Source: Verrucomicrobia bacterium LP2A
GTDB lineage: Bacteria; Verrucomicrobiota; Verrucomicrobiia; Methylacidiphilales; Methylacidiphilaceae
NCBI GenBank assembly: GCA_000526255.1
Contig: JAFS01000002.1
Coordinates: 744,001 to 808,000 of the forward strand
Direction: 5' to 3'
Length of the DNA stretch: 64,000 nucleotides
Shown here: positions 33,928-45,403 of the stretch, in pieces
Numbering within the stretch: the stretch's first letter is position 1
How the letters are laid out: every line of letters begins with the position of its first letter
Program-made: the position numbers and the translations under genes
The notes under the pieces: generated by a model
Database searches by the model: none
What the model was told of the DNA's origin: nothing
Seen by the model: the letters and a program-made list of their open reading frames with translations, nothing else

Positions 33928-35274
33928 ATGTCGGGTCTGTCGAGAACGGGTTGGCGGCGCTTCGAGGAGCTTTGCTACGAAGGGTTTCGCTACCGGCTCC
34001 ACAAGAACCGGATCTCCGTGCTCTTTTCCTTCCGCTTGGGCGATTCCCTGGTGTTTCGTCCACGCAGTTCCTTCCCCGTCACTCCACCTATTCCGGGCAA
34101 GGAGACGCTCGACCTGCTGATTTTTAACCTGGGGCTCATCGAGCTCGTCAGCTACTGGAAGGCAGCTTGCCCGCCGCGGATTCGCGTCGAGGCGGGGCGG
34201 TTGACCGACGAGCAGATCGCCTGGTGGAAACGGCTTTATTTCCGGGGGCTTGGCGAGTTCTTCTTTCGCAATGGCCTTGTCGTCACCGAGGAAGAGTTCG
34301 CAGAAATCAGAACCTCGGGGCCCCGCTTCGCTCCGTTCGAGCGGCGCGACTGCACCGGAGCCCTCGTTCCGGTGGGTGGCGGAAAGGATTCCTTTGTGAC
34401 CCTCGACCTCCTCCGCGCAGGGAAGGCGCCCGTGATCCCCTTTCTCCTCAACTCCTCTTGGGAGCAGCGAAGCACGCTTTCGGCCTTTGGGTTTCCCCTT
34501 TCGTGCACCGCAATCGCGAGGCGAACGATCGATCCCCTGCTTTTGGATCTCAACCGGCGAGGGTTTTGGAACGGACACACGCCCTTTTCCGCTCTCTTGG
34601 CCTTTGCGGCCCTCTTGACCGCCGTGACGCTCGGCAAACGGTGGATCGTGCTCTCCAACGAAGCGAGTGCCGAGGAGCCGACCGTTTTGGGAAGCGGGAT
34701 CAACCATCAATATTCGAAGAGCTTCGCCTTCGAGCGCGACTTCGCGGAATACACGGCCCGCTGGGTTACGCCAAGCGTGGGCTACTTCAGTCTCCTGCGT
34801 CCCTGGAACGAGTTGCAGATCGCCGAGCGATTTGCCCGCATTCCGGGAGCGTTCGAACGGTTTCGGAGCTGCAGCTCTCCCGGACGGAGTTGGTGCGGCC
34901 GGTGCGCGAAATGTCTCTTTGTCGCCCTGATTCTCTCCCCTTTTGCGGAAAGGCGGAGGATTGAGGAGATTTTCGGCCGGGAGATGCTCGAGGATGTTTC
35001 CCTGGCCCCGCTCTTTTTTTCCCTTCTGGGCGGAGAGAAGAGCAAGCCGTTTGCCTGTGTGGGAACGCTCGCCGAGTGCCGGGCGGCGGCGGCGCTGCTC
35101 GCACGTCGGCCTGCTCCTCCTCTTTTGGTGAGGCTCGCCAAAGAGCGGGGCCTCCTGGAAGTTGCCGATCCCTCGGTCGAAACGCTATTGGCTTCCTGGA
35201 ATTCCGCTCATGCTGTTCCCTCGGAATTCCTTCCGCTGCTCGATCCCTCGCGGCCGGCTTCCTTCTTCGCATGA
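33928..35274 (+). CDS. murL: UDP-MurNAc-L-Ala-L-Glu epimerase MurL
   Basis: The 448-residue protein resembles MurL, which epimerises the terminal L-Glu of UDP-MurNAc-L-Ala-L-Glu to D-Glu in an ATP-dependent reaction. Key segments are PPRIRVEAGRLTDEQ and YFRGLGEFFFRNGL in the first third, a PP-loop-like VPVGGGKDSFVTLDLL around residue 150, LSNEASAEEPTVLGSGINHQYSKS around residue 255, YFSLLRPWNELQIAERFA, and a CGRCAKCLFVALILSPF cysteine motif. ATG 33928 is preferred; the upstream in-frame start is a TTG inside the previous gene. Its stop overlaps the ATG of the adjacent MurD-type ligase, the expected partner. Confidence 0.85.
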   Translation: MSGLSRTGWRRFEELCYEGFRYRLHKNRISVLFSFRLGDSLVFRPRSSFPVTPPIPGKETLDLLIFNLGLIELVSYWKAACPPRIRVEAGRLTDEQIAWWKRLYFRGLGEFFFRNGLVVTEEEFAEIRTSGPRFAPFERRDCTGALVPVGGGKDSFVTLDLLRAGKAPVIPFLLNSSWEQRSTLSAFGFPLSCTAIARRTIDPLLLDLNRRGFWNGHTPFSALLAFAALLTAVTLGKRWIVLSNEASAEEPTVLGSGINHQYSKSFAFERDFAEYTARWVTPSVGYFSLLRPWNELQIAERFARIPGAFERFRSCSSPGRSWCGRCAKCLFVALILSPFAERRRIEEIFGREMLEDVSLAPLFFSLLGGEKSKPFACVGTLAECRAAAALLARRPAPPLLVRLAKERGLLEVADPSVETLLASWNSAHAVPSEFLPLLDPSRPASFFA

Positions 35275-36605
35275 CTCCCAATCTAGAGCTGATCCGCTTT
35301 CTCGAAGGGAAAAAGATCCTCGTCTGGGGCCTGGGCCGGGAGGGAAGGGCGACCATCGATCTCCTCCAGCAGCTTCTGCCCGGGCAGCCCTTTGTGGCCG
35401 CGGATCGCAGCTTGGCTGCTCTGGAAGCCGCCGAGCTCGTCCCGCTCCCGGTCGATCGGCTTGAGGAATCCGAAGCGCTGCGGCGGCTTCCGGAATTTGA
35501 CCTCGTTTTTAAGGCTCCGGGCATTCCGACGCGCCACCTCGCTCTCGATGGTCAGGCGGGGAAGATGACCTGCCAAGCCGATCTCTTCCTCCAATTTGCC
35601 CCTTGCCCGATCATTGGCGTCACCGGAACCAAGGGAAAGAGCACAACCGCATCCCTGCTGGCGCATCTCTGTCGGTGCGCGGGCCGGCAGACCTTTCTTG
35701 TCGGCAACATCGGCATTCCGCCGTTTGCGGTCTGGAGCGATCTCCGGCCCGGATCGATCGTGGTTTGCGAGCTCTCCTCCTATCAACTCGAGCTTGCGCG
35801 AAGCTCTCCCCATATCGCTCTTTGGACCAACCTCTATCCCGAGCATCTCAACTTTCATGGAAGCTTCGTCGCCTACGGGCTGGCCAAGAGCCGGATCGCC
35901 CGTTGGCAATCCGCGGACGACGTCCTGATCTACTCGGGCGACGATGCCAGGATTGCCGACCGCCTCCGGATCGAAGGGGGTTCCGCCCGGAGAATCCCCT
36001 ATCGAGGACCGGAGGATCTGCCGGAGATCGATTTTTCCCGCTTCCAGCCACTCGGTCAGCATAATCGGAAGAATGCGGCAGCCGCTCTGCTGGCCGCGAA
36101 GGTCTTGGGAATCCCGTCATCGGCAATGCAGGAGGCGATCGACTCCTTTTCGCCCTTGCCCCATCGGCTGGAGCCGGCGGGCTCGGTCCGAGGGATTGCT
36201 TTCTACAACGACTCGATTTCGACCGTTCCCGAGTCCGCTCTGGTGGCCCTTGCGGCCCTTCCCCGCGCCCAGACCCTGATTGTGGGAGGGCAAGACCGGG
36301 GGTTGCCGCTGGAAGGCTTTGCGCGTTCTCTGGCGGTTTCTCCTGGCTTGCAGTCGATCATCCTTCTCCCGGAGACCGGTTCCCGGCTCGGGGATCTCCT
36401 GCGGGGGGCCAACGTTTCGTTCGCCGGAGAGCTCTTCTTCGCGGAAACGCTCGAGGCCGCAGTTCGCACGGCGATCGCGGAAACCCCGGAAGGGGCATCC
36501 TGCCTCTTTTCGCCCGCTGCTCCCAGTTACAACGCCTACCGTAACTTCGAGGAGCGCGGCAACCATTTCCGGGCCCTGATTCGCCGGGCACAAGGCGAAA
36601 CCTGA
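35271..36605 (+). CDS. murD2: UDP-N-acetylmuramoyl-L-alanine glutamate ligase (probably L-Glu type, MurD2)
   Basis: The 444-residue Mur ligase has the N-terminal GLGREGRATIDLL, the ATP P-loop GVTGTKGKSTTASLLAHL around residue 115, NIGIPPF, ELSSYQLEL and TNLYPEHLNFHGS, and LGQHNRKNAAAALLAAK. Classical MurD adds D-Glu. Because this gene is translationally coupled to murL, it is more likely the L-Glu-adding form MurD2, whose product MurL then epimerises. Specificity cannot be proven from motifs alone. The family match to a MurD-type ligase is firm. Confidence 0.85.
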   Translation: MTPNLELIRFLEGKKILVWGLGREGRATIDLLQQLLPGQPFVAADRSLAALEAAELVPLPVDRLEESEALRRLPEFDLVFKAPGIPTRHLALDGQAGKMTCQADLFLQFAPCPIIGVTGTKGKSTTASLLAHLCRCAGRQTFLVGNIGIPPFAVWSDLRPGSIVVCELSSYQLELARSSPHIALWTNLYPEHLNFHGSFVAYGLAKSRIARWQSADDVLIYSGDDARIADRLRIEGGSARRIPYRGPEDLPEIDFSRFQPLGQHNRKNAAAALLAAKVLGIPSSAMQEAIDSFSPLPHRLEPAGSVRGIAFYNDSISTVPESALVALAALPRAQTLIVGGQDRGLPLEGFARSLAVSPGLQSIILLPETGSRLGDLLRGANVSFAGELFFAETLEAAVRTAIAETPEGASCLFSPAAPSYNAYRNFEERGNHFRALIRRAQGET

Positions 36606-36637
36606 AAAAGAGAAGAACGACGCGGCAGAAGCGATCC

Positions 36638-36709
36638 TGGGCAGGCAGGGATTCGAACCCTGAACCAAGTGCTTAAAAGGCACCTGCTCTGCCGTTGAGC
36701 TACCTGCCC
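36638..36709 (-). tRNA. tRNA-Lys (anticodon TTT)
   Basis: On the minus strand a 72-base cloverleaf is clear: acceptor GGGCAGG with CCTGCCC, D-arm GCTC-GAGC, anticodon stem GGTGC/GCACT with loop CTTTTAA, and T-arm CAGGG-TTCGAAT-CCCTG. The discriminator is A and CCA is not encoded. It lies just past the murD-type gene on the opposite strand. Confidence 0.95.
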
Positions 36710-36834
36710 ATGGGTACGCTAGCGAAGGGGAGAGGCCCCTCCAAGTGAAAAGCGCGCCTGTGCGCGCGGAGCGCGGGGACAAACTCTCTTTGCGGCGGGC
36801 GACGGAATGGATATGCTGAGGGACTTTCTCGCTT

Positions 36835-37656
36835 ATGAACAGCAAGAACCAAGGAATACTTCTCGCCGATTGTCAAAGCCAGCAGGACCACCGGCGCATC
36901 CGGATCGATCGCGTTGGCGTCAAAGGGCTGAGGCATCCGATCGAGGTTCGCGACCGGAGCTTCGCCACACAGCCGACAGTGGCCACGGTCAGCCTTCTCG
37001 TCGATCTGCCGCACCATTTCAAGGGGACCCACATGAGCCGGTTCGTCGAGGTGCTCAACGCCCATGGACGGCTCATTCACGTCAAGAACCTTTTTTCCAT
37101 CGTCCACGCCCTCCAAGAGCGGCTCGATGCGGAGGTGGCGCACTTGATCATGGAATTCCCTTATTTTCTGGAGAAGAAGGCCCCCGTGAGCGCTGCGACG
37201 GGGCTGGTCGACTATCAGGTGCGCTTCGAAGCTGCCGCCTGCGGCCCGGAGACCGACTTCGTGATGACCGTGATCGTCCCGGTCACGACCCTCTGTCCCT
37301 GCTCCAAGGCGATCAGCGACCGGGGTGCTCACAACCAGCGGGGGTATGTGACCGCCTCGCTCCGGTCGGGCGAGCCCATTTGGATCGAGGAGGTCATCGA
37401 CATTGTCGAGGGTGCGGCGAGCAGCCCCATCTATTCGCTCCTCAAGCGACCCGACGAAAAGTTCGTGACCGAGCAGGCCTATGACCATCCGGTCTTTGTC
37501 GAGGACTTGGTGCGCAATGTGGCCGTCTGCTTGAATGCACGCAGCGACATCCTCTGGTATCGGGTAGAGGCCGAGAACATGGAGAGCATCCACAATCATG
37601 CGGCCTATGCCCTGGTGGAGAAGCATCCGGGAGTCAACAGCTCACTTTCCTCTTAA
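36835..37656 (+). CDS. folE2: GTP cyclohydrolase FolE2 (type IB)
   Basis: The 273-residue T-fold enzyme makes 7,8-dihydroneopterin triphosphate from GTP for folate. The FolE2 marks are KGTHMSRFVEVL around residue 65 and PVTTLCPCSKAISDRGAHNQRG around residue 150, the latter carrying the metal/nucleophile cysteine. FolE2 tolerates metals other than zinc and replaces FolE1 in many bacteria. A weak GAGGGA lies 11 bases before the ATG. pabB, also in this window, works in the same pathway. Confidence 0.94.
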   Translation: MNSKNQGILLADCQSQQDHRRIRIDRVGVKGLRHPIEVRDRSFATQPTVATVSLLVDLPHHFKGTHMSRFVEVLNAHGRLIHVKNLFSIVHALQERLDAEVAHLIMEFPYFLEKKAPVSAATGLVDYQVRFEAAACGPETDFVMTVIVPVTTLCPCSKAISDRGAHNQRGYVTASLRSGEPIWIEEVIDIVEGAASSPIYSLLKRPDEKFVTEQAYDHPVFVEDLVRNVAVCLNARSDILWYRVEAENMESIHNHAAYALVEKHPGVNSSLSS

Positions 37657-37714
37657 GCTTCGGTCGATCTCCCCAACATCCTTCTTTCCCTGGGGAATCC
37701 GCACCGCTGCGCGA

Positions 37715-39854
<2,140 letters not shown>

Positions 39855-39999
39855 AATTGGCCCTTCGAGCGGGAAGCGGGCTCGGGGAATGATGTTGAAA
39901 AGCCTTCTCTCCGACGCTAATTTGACCCCGGGCGCAGGCTGGGGACGAGGCAGGCAGGACAAAAAGCCAGACCCCCCTCTCTGGCCGTCGCTTGTCACT

Positions 40000-42765
40000 A
40001 TGACTACTCTGCCGCCACGCGCGGAGCGCCCTTTGGCACCGGCCGTCGCGTCGCTCGCTTATAACGGCACCCTCATCGAGGCGTACTACGCCCAATGGGT
40101 TCGGGATCCCGCTTCGGTCGATGCGAGTTGGCACTCCTTCTTTGAGAGCTCGACGCGCGGCGCCTCTGCGCAGCTGGCAGGCCCGGAGGCCGGAGGATGG
40201 CCCTCCCTGCGGGTGGAAGGCCGCTCCTTGGTCAAGCAGCGGGGGGTCTACGAGCTGATCTTCGCCTATCGTACCCTGGGTCACTTCGTCGCCAAGCTCG
40301 ATCCGCTCGGTTTCAATCGCTATGCCTTCGACGAGCTGGAGCTCGAACGGTTCGGACTCGGGGAGGAAGAACTGGAGAGCGTGTTCGATTCGGCATCGCT
40401 GGCGGGGGGGGGCATGCGGACCCTGCGGGAGATTCTGAAAATCCTCCGCGAAACGTTTTGTGGGACCCTGGCCGTCGAATTCATGCACATGCACTCCTTC
40501 GCGCAAAGGCGGTGGATTGCCGAACGGCTGGAGGGAGTCTCCATTCCGAAAAGCTTTTCCGGAGAGGAACGGCGCCGCATCCTGCAGGCGATTTTACGGG
40601 CGGAGGAATTCGAAGCGTTCCTCCATACCCGCTATGTCGGTCAGAAGCGCTTTTCCTTGGAAGGCAACGAGACCCTGATCCCGATGCTCGATGCGGTCGT
40701 CGAAGCCTGCCCGTTTCACGGAGTCGATCGCATCGTGATGGGGATGGCGCATCGCGGGAGGCTCAACGTCCTGGCGAACGTACTGCAGCAGGGCTTCAAA
40801 ACCATTTTCGACGAGTTCTCGGAAAACTACATTCCGGAGGGCGTCTTGGGCGACGGCGACGTTCGCTACCATTTGGGGTTCGAAGCGGTCCGCAAGACCG
40901 CTTGCGGATCGGTCGTCACCATCGGGCTTGCCCCCAACCCGAGTCATCTGGAGGCGGTCAATCCCGTAGTCGAGGGGAAGGCGAGGGCCTGGGAAAGAAG
41001 GTTGGGAGACATGACGGAGCGCCGCAAGGTGCTCCCCCTCCTGATCCATGGCGACGCTTCCTTCATGGGGCAAGGGACGGTGCAGGAGACCCTCAACCTC
41101 TCCCAGCTCCAAGGCTACCGGACCGGAGGCACGCTCCACATCGTGATCAACAACCAGATCGGGTTCACCACATTGCCCCAAGATGCCCGATCGACTCATC
41201 ATTGCACGGGCATTGCGCGGATGCTCGGGATCCCGATTTTTCATGTCAACGGCGACGATCCGATGGCGGCTGTTTTCGCGCTCCGGCTGGCTTTCGAATA
41301 TCGTCAGCTCTTTACGCGAGACGTGGTCGTCGATCTTTTCGGCTACCGGCGGCATGGGCACAACGAAGGGGACGAGCCGAGCTTTACGCAGCCGACCCTC
41401 TATCAGGAGATCGCCGCACATCCGAAAATCAGCGAGGTCTTTCTCGAGCGTCTGATCGCTTCCGGGGAAATGAGCCGGGACGAAGCGCAGGCCTACCGCA
41501 AGACATTCGTAGAGCAGCTCGTCGCCGACATGGCGCAGTCGAAGCAGTTGGCGACCCAAGCCAAGCCGAAGCTCCGCGAACGACTGTCGTGCCCTCGGCT
41601 CTTGGAACCCGTCCGGACTGCCGTGGCGGAGGAAGAGCTGCTCGCGATCGGCCGGGCGATCACGCAAGAACCCCCGGACATTAGCCTCAACCCCAAGATT
41701 GCCCGAATGCTTCAGGATCGCCGGGCGATCTTGGAGGGCAGGGGTCCCATTCTTTGGCCGCTGGCGGAGGCGCTCGCGTTTGGCTCTCTGCTCAAGGAAG
41801 GAGTGCCGGTCCGGCTCTCGGGGCAGGATAGCCGGCGCGGCACCTTCAGCCAAAGGCACGGAGTCCTTTACGATCTCCATTCCCGGGCGAGGTATGTGCC
41901 CCTCGACCATGTCAGCCCGGATCAGGCGACCTTTTGCATCTACAATAGCCCTCTTTCGGAGAATGCCGTGCTCGGGTTTGATTTCGGCTACTCTCTGGAC
42001 TATCCCGAAGCCTTGATTCTCTGGGAGGCGCAGTACGGCGATTTTGCGAACGGGGCGCAGGTGATCATCGACCATTACCTGTCGAGCTCGGAATCGAAAT
42101 GGGGCACGGTGGCAAACCTGGTCGTCCTCCTCCCTCACGGATACGAGGGCCAAGGGCCGGAGCACTCGACCGCGCGCGTCGAGCGTTTCCTGCAGCTCTG
42201 TGCCGAGGACAACATGGTCGTGGCGCAATGCTCGACTCCGGCGAACTACTTCCATATCCTGCGCCGTCAGGCCCTTCGAGGTTTTGTAAAGCCTCTGGTG
42301 CTCTTCACGCCAAAGAGTCTCTTGCGCGATCCGCGCTGTTCCTCCCCCGTTTCCGATTTCTCGCAAGGCGGCTTCGAGGAGCTTCTCCCCGATCCGGCCA
42401 GGCCGGAAGGAGCGCGTCGCGTCCTCTTCTGCTCCGGCAAGATCTATTACGATCTGGCCGCTCATCGGGAGAAGCTCGGGGAGAGCGAGACCGCCATCCT
42501 TCGGGTCGAGCAGTTCTACCCGCTCCATCGGGAAAAGCTTTCCCGCTTGCTCGCCGCTCACCGCGCGGACGACCTGATTTGGTGTCAAGAGGAGCCCGAG
42601 AACATGGGCGGGTGGCACTTCATGGAAAGGCAGCTGCGTGCGCTCCTTGGCCGGGAGGTCCGCTACGTGGGTCGCGAGGCTGCGGCGAGCACGGCGGCCG
42701 GGAACCTCGGAGTCCACCGCTTGGAACAGGAACGGATCTGCCGGCAGGCCTTCGGGGAGGGCTAG
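40000..42765 (+). CDS. sucA: 2-oxoglutarate dehydrogenase E1 component SucA
   Basis: The 921-residue thiamine-diphosphate enzyme decarboxylates 2-oxoglutarate in the TCA cycle. Signatures include the N-terminal [69 protein letters not shown] (ThDP site) and [19 protein letters not shown], with [18 protein letters not shown] late. ATG 40000 gives the usual N-terminus; an ATG at 39892 with a GGGG upstream is possible. E2 follows after 8 bases and E3 after that. Confidence 0.96.
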   Translation: MTTLPPRAERPLAPAVASLAYNGTLIEAYYAQWVRDPASVDASWHSFFESSTRGASAQLAGPEAGGWPSLRVEGRSLVKQRGVYELIFAYRTLGHFVAKLDPLGFNRYAFDELELERFGLGEEELESVFDSASLAGGGMRTLREILKILRETFCGTLAVEFMHMHSFAQRRWIAERLEGVSIPKSFSGEERRRILQAILRAEEFEAFLHTRYVGQKRFSLEGNETLIPMLDAVVEACPFHGVDRIVMGMAHRGRLNVLANVLQQGFKTIFDEFSENYIPEGVLGDGDVRYHLGFEAVRKTACGSVVTIGLAPNPSHLEAVNPVVEGKARAWERRLGDMTERRKVLPLLIHGDASFMGQGTVQETLNLSQLQGYRTGGTLHIVINNQIGFTTLPQDARSTHHCTGIARMLGIPIFHVNGDDPMAAVFALRLAFEYRQLFTRDVVVDLFGYRRHGHNEGDEPSFTQPTLYQEIAAHPKISEVFLERLIASGEMSRDEAQAYRKTFVEQLVADMAQSKQLATQAKPKLRERLSCPRLLEPVRTAVAEEELLAIGRAITQEPPDISLNPKIARMLQDRRAILEGRGPILWPLAEALAFGSLLKEGVPVRLSGQDSRRGTFSQRHGVLYDLHSRARYVPLDHVSPDQATFCIYNSPLSENAVLGFDFGYSLDYPEALILWEAQYGDFANGAQVIIDHYLSSSESKWGTVANLVVLLPHGYEGQGPEHSTARVERFLQLCAEDNMVVAQCSTPANYFHILRRQALRGFVKPLVLFTPKSLLRDPRCSSPVSDFSQGGFEELLPDPARPEGARRVLFCSGKIYYDLAAHREKLGESETAILRVEQFYPLHREKLSRLLAAHRADDLIWCQEEPENMGGWHFMERQLRALLGREVRYVGREAAASTAAGNLGVHRLEQERICRQAFGEG

Positions 42766-42773
42766 GGAGGGGA

Positions 42774-43970
42774 ATGGCGGTCGAGGTGAAAATGCCCTTC
42801 CTGGGCGAATCGATCCAGGGAGGCGTGCTGGGAAAGTGGCTGAAGAGCAAGGGGGATCGAGTCGAGCCCGGAGATGCTCTCGGCGAGATCGAGACCGAAA
42901 AGATCACCTCGGAGATTTATGCCGAGGTCGCTGGCTCCTTTACCCCGCTTGTCGAACCCGGGACGCAGGTCGAGATCGGACAGGTCGTAGCGCAAATCGA
43001 AGAGAGTCAGGGCGACGGGGAGAATCAGCCGAGCAGCCAGGCTGCAGCATCGGCGCAAAGGCCTCCCCGGACGGTGGAAGCCCGGCCGGTCCCCGTCGAA
43101 GCGCCGGGTGCTGCGGAAGCCCGTAGGGAAATGTCCCCCGCTCTTCCGGTTGCGCCGGAGCCCCTGCCGCCGTTCCGCCCTCCCGACGGCGGGCGGGTGC
43201 TGCGGGAGGAAGAGTGGCAAAGGTTTGCTCCCGCCGAGAAAGAGCCGGCGGCGGAGCAGGATGCTTCTGCGAGACCTCCGCATCGCAAGCCGATGAGCCC
43301 CATTCGGCTCAAGATTGCCGAACGGCTTTTGTCTGCACACCGGAACACGGCCCATTTGACGACCTTCAATGAGGCTGACCTTACGGCGGTGAAGGATCTG
43401 CGGGAGCGATTCGGGGAACGATTCGAGAAGAGGCACGGAGTCCGACTCGGCTTCATGGCCTTTTTCGTCCGGGCGGTCGTCGAGGCGCTTCGGCAGGTGC
43501 CTCAGGTCGGAGCGCAGATCGACGGAAGCGATCTCGTCTACCCCGGTCGCTACGATATCGGAATCGCTGTCTCGACCGATCGGGGGTTGATTGTTCCCGT
43601 TCTCCGCGATGCGGAGGAGAAGAGCTTTGCGGAAATCGAGCGGGCGATCCGCGACTTCGCAGAGCGGGCCAAGTCGGGAAAGCTGACCCTTCCGGAGCTC
43701 GACGGCGGCCTCTTTACCATTACCAACGGGGGAGTCTTTGGTTCCCTGCTCTCGACTCCGATTCTCAATCCCCCGCAAAGCGCCATCCTCGGCATGCATG
43801 CGATTCAGGATCGCCCCGTGGCCGTTCGCGGCTCCGTGGAGATTCGTCTAATGATGTACCTGGCCTTGACCTACGACCATCGAGTGATCGACGGGAGGGA
43901 AGCCGTCGGCTTCCTGGGGCAGCTCAAGTCATTCCTCGAACATCCAGGGATCGTTCTGCTCGACCTCTGA
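42774..43970 (+). CDS. sucB: Dihydrolipoamide succinyltransferase (E2 of 2-oxoglutarate dehydrogenase)
   Basis: The 398-residue E2 has an N-terminal lipoyl domain (lipoyl lysine in [11 protein letters not shown], ~residue 43), a Pro/Ala/Glu-rich linker (~80-180) and a catalytic domain (~180-398) ending with the CoA-acyltransferase motif [13 protein letters not shown]. The peripheral-subunit-binding domain, normally in the linker to hold E3, is not recognisable; only MSPAL and [11 protein letters not shown] recall it. The length is normal for the family. It lies between sucA and lpd. Confidence 0.95.
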   Translation: MAVEVKMPFLGESIQGGVLGKWLKSKGDRVEPGDALGEIETEKITSEIYAEVAGSFTPLVEPGTQVEIGQVVAQIEESQGDGENQPSSQAAASAQRPPRTVEARPVPVEAPGAAEARREMSPALPVAPEPLPPFRPPDGGRVLREEEWQRFAPAEKEPAAEQDASARPPHRKPMSPIRLKIAERLLSAHRNTAHLTTFNEADLTAVKDLRERFGERFEKRHGVRLGFMAFFVRAVVEALRQVPQVGAQIDGSDLVYPGRYDIGIAVSTDRGLIVPVLRDAEEKSFAEIERAIRDFAERAKSGKLTLPELDGGLFTITNGGVFGSLLSTPILNPPQSAILGMHAIQDRPVAVRGSVEIRLMMYLALTYDHRVIDGREAVGFLGQLKSFLEHPGIVLLDL

Positions 43971-43993
43971 GCAAGGCGAGAAGGGAGTCTTTG

Positions 43994-45403
43994 GTGGCCA
44001 AGAAAACCGCGTTGGATCTGGTCGTCATCGGAGCAGGGCCGGGAGGCTATACCGCCGCACTTCGCGCCGCCGAGCTCGGCCTGCGAACGGCACTGGTCGA
44101 GCGCTGCTCTCAATTGGGAGGGACCTGCCTCCGGGTCGGCTGCATTCCCAGCAAGACCCTTCTCTCTTCGACGGAAGCCTATGTGTACGCCCGCGATCGG
44201 CTTTCGCAGAACGGCATCGCGGCGAAGGGCTTTGAGATCGATCTACCGCGGCTTCAGGCGCACAAGGAAGCAGTCGTGGAGAAGCTAGCCAAAGGCATCG
44301 CCTTCCTGATGCGGCAAAACGGCGTCCACGTATGGGAGGGGACAGCCCGGATCGCTGGGCCGCAAGCCGTTGCGGTAGAGCTGGCCGAGGGGAAAGAGAT
44401 CCTGGAGACCCGCGCGATACTGCTCGCCACAGGCAGCGAGCCCGCCCAGCTTCCATTTCTCCCCTTCGACGGGAGGCTCGTCGTCGACAGCACCGAAGCC
44501 CTCTCCTTCCGGGAGGTTCCCAAAAGACTTCTGATCATCGGAGCGGGTGCCATCGGGCTTGAGCTTGGATCGGTGTGGGGCCGCTTGGGAAGCGAGATTG
44601 TCGTCGTGGAGCTGCTCCCCCGCATCGCTGCGGGGTTCAGTCCGATCGTGGCCAAGGCGCTCCAGCGGGAGCTCGAGAAGCAGCGGATGCAGTTTCTTCT
44701 TGGAGCTCGGGTTACCGGTGCGGAGATCGGAGAAGCCGCCGTGACGGTACGAGTCGAGGAGGGAGGAAAGGAGCGGACTCTCGCCGCCGAACGGGTCCTG
44801 GTCGCTGTAGGGAGAAGACCGCACTATGCCGATCTTGCGCTGACCGAGGCGGGGATCCGCTTGACGGGGAGCGGTCGGGTTGCGGTCGATCGGTTCTGGC
44901 AGACTTCTCTTCCCTCGATCTATGCCATCGGGGACCTGATCGAAGGTCCGATGCTGGCCCATCGGGCCCAGGCCGAAGGAAGGGCTGTCGCCGAGCTGCT
45001 GGCGGGTAGACCGGCCCGGGTCCGCTACCGGAACATCCCGAACGTAATCTACACGGAGCCGGAGGTGGCCAGCGTCGGCTTCTCGGAAGAGGATCTTCGC
45101 GCAGCCAGGCACCCCTATCGGCGAGGAACCGCTTATTTTCAGGCAAACGGGAGGGCGCTGGCGGCGGATGCGCCCAATGGGTTCGTCACGGTCTGGATGG
45201 ACGAACCGTCGGGTAAGCTTGCGGGACTGGAGATCGTCGGCAATCGCGCCTCCGAGCTGATCGGTGCCGGCGTAGTCGCTCTGGAGACGGAAGCCACCAT
45301 CGAGTCCTTGGCGCAGGCGGTTCCGGCCCATCCCTCGCTCATGGAAACCGTCCATGAGGCTATGCTTGCCGCGTTAAGCGAGCGGCGATCGGGCGGTTCT
45401 TGA
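43994..45403 (+). CDS. lpd: Dihydrolipoamide dehydrogenase (E3)
   Basis: The 469-residue flavoprotein reoxidises dihydrolipoamide with NAD+. The FAD motif VVIGAGPGGYTAALRAAELG, redox-active GGTCLRVGCIPSKTLL, NAD motif LLIIGAGAIGLELGSVWGRLG, and C-terminal HPSLMETVHEA with the catalytic His-Glu pair are complete. GTG 43994 is preferred, with GGGAG 6 bases before it; TTG 43991 is adjacent. It completes the 2-oxoglutarate dehydrogenase operon and overlaps the converging alr gene by 44 bases. Confidence 0.96.
   Translation: MAKKTALDLVVIGAGPGGYTAALRAAELGLRTALVERCSQLGGTCLRVGCIPSKTLLSSTEAYVYARDRLSQNGIAAKGFEIDLPRLQAHKEAVVEKLAKGIAFLMRQNGVHVWEGTARIAGPQAVAVELAEGKEILETRAILLATGSEPAQLPFLPFDGRLVVDSTEALSFREVPKRLLIIGAGAIGLELGSVWGRLGSEIVVVELLPRIAAGFSPIVAKALQRELEKQRMQFLLGARVTGAEIGEAAVTVRVEEGGKERTLAAERVLVAVGRRPHYADLALTEAGIRLTGSGRVAVDRFWQTSLPSIYAIGDLIEGPMLAHRAQAEGRAVAELLAGRPARVRYRNIPNVIYTEPEVASVGFSEEDLRAARHPYRRGTAYFQANGRALAADAPNGFVTVWMDEPSGKLAGLEIVGNRASELIGAGVVALETEATIESLAQAVPAHPSLMETVHEAMLAALSERRSGGS

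Noticed and set aside
36748-36768. GC-rich inverted repeat before folE2
   Set aside because: Alternating GC stretches of this kind are frequent in high-GC intergenic DNA, and there is no T-tract or known operator pattern.
40594-42717. Minus-strand frame of about 700 codons across sucA
   Set aside because: Antisense to sucA, which matches its family throughout.
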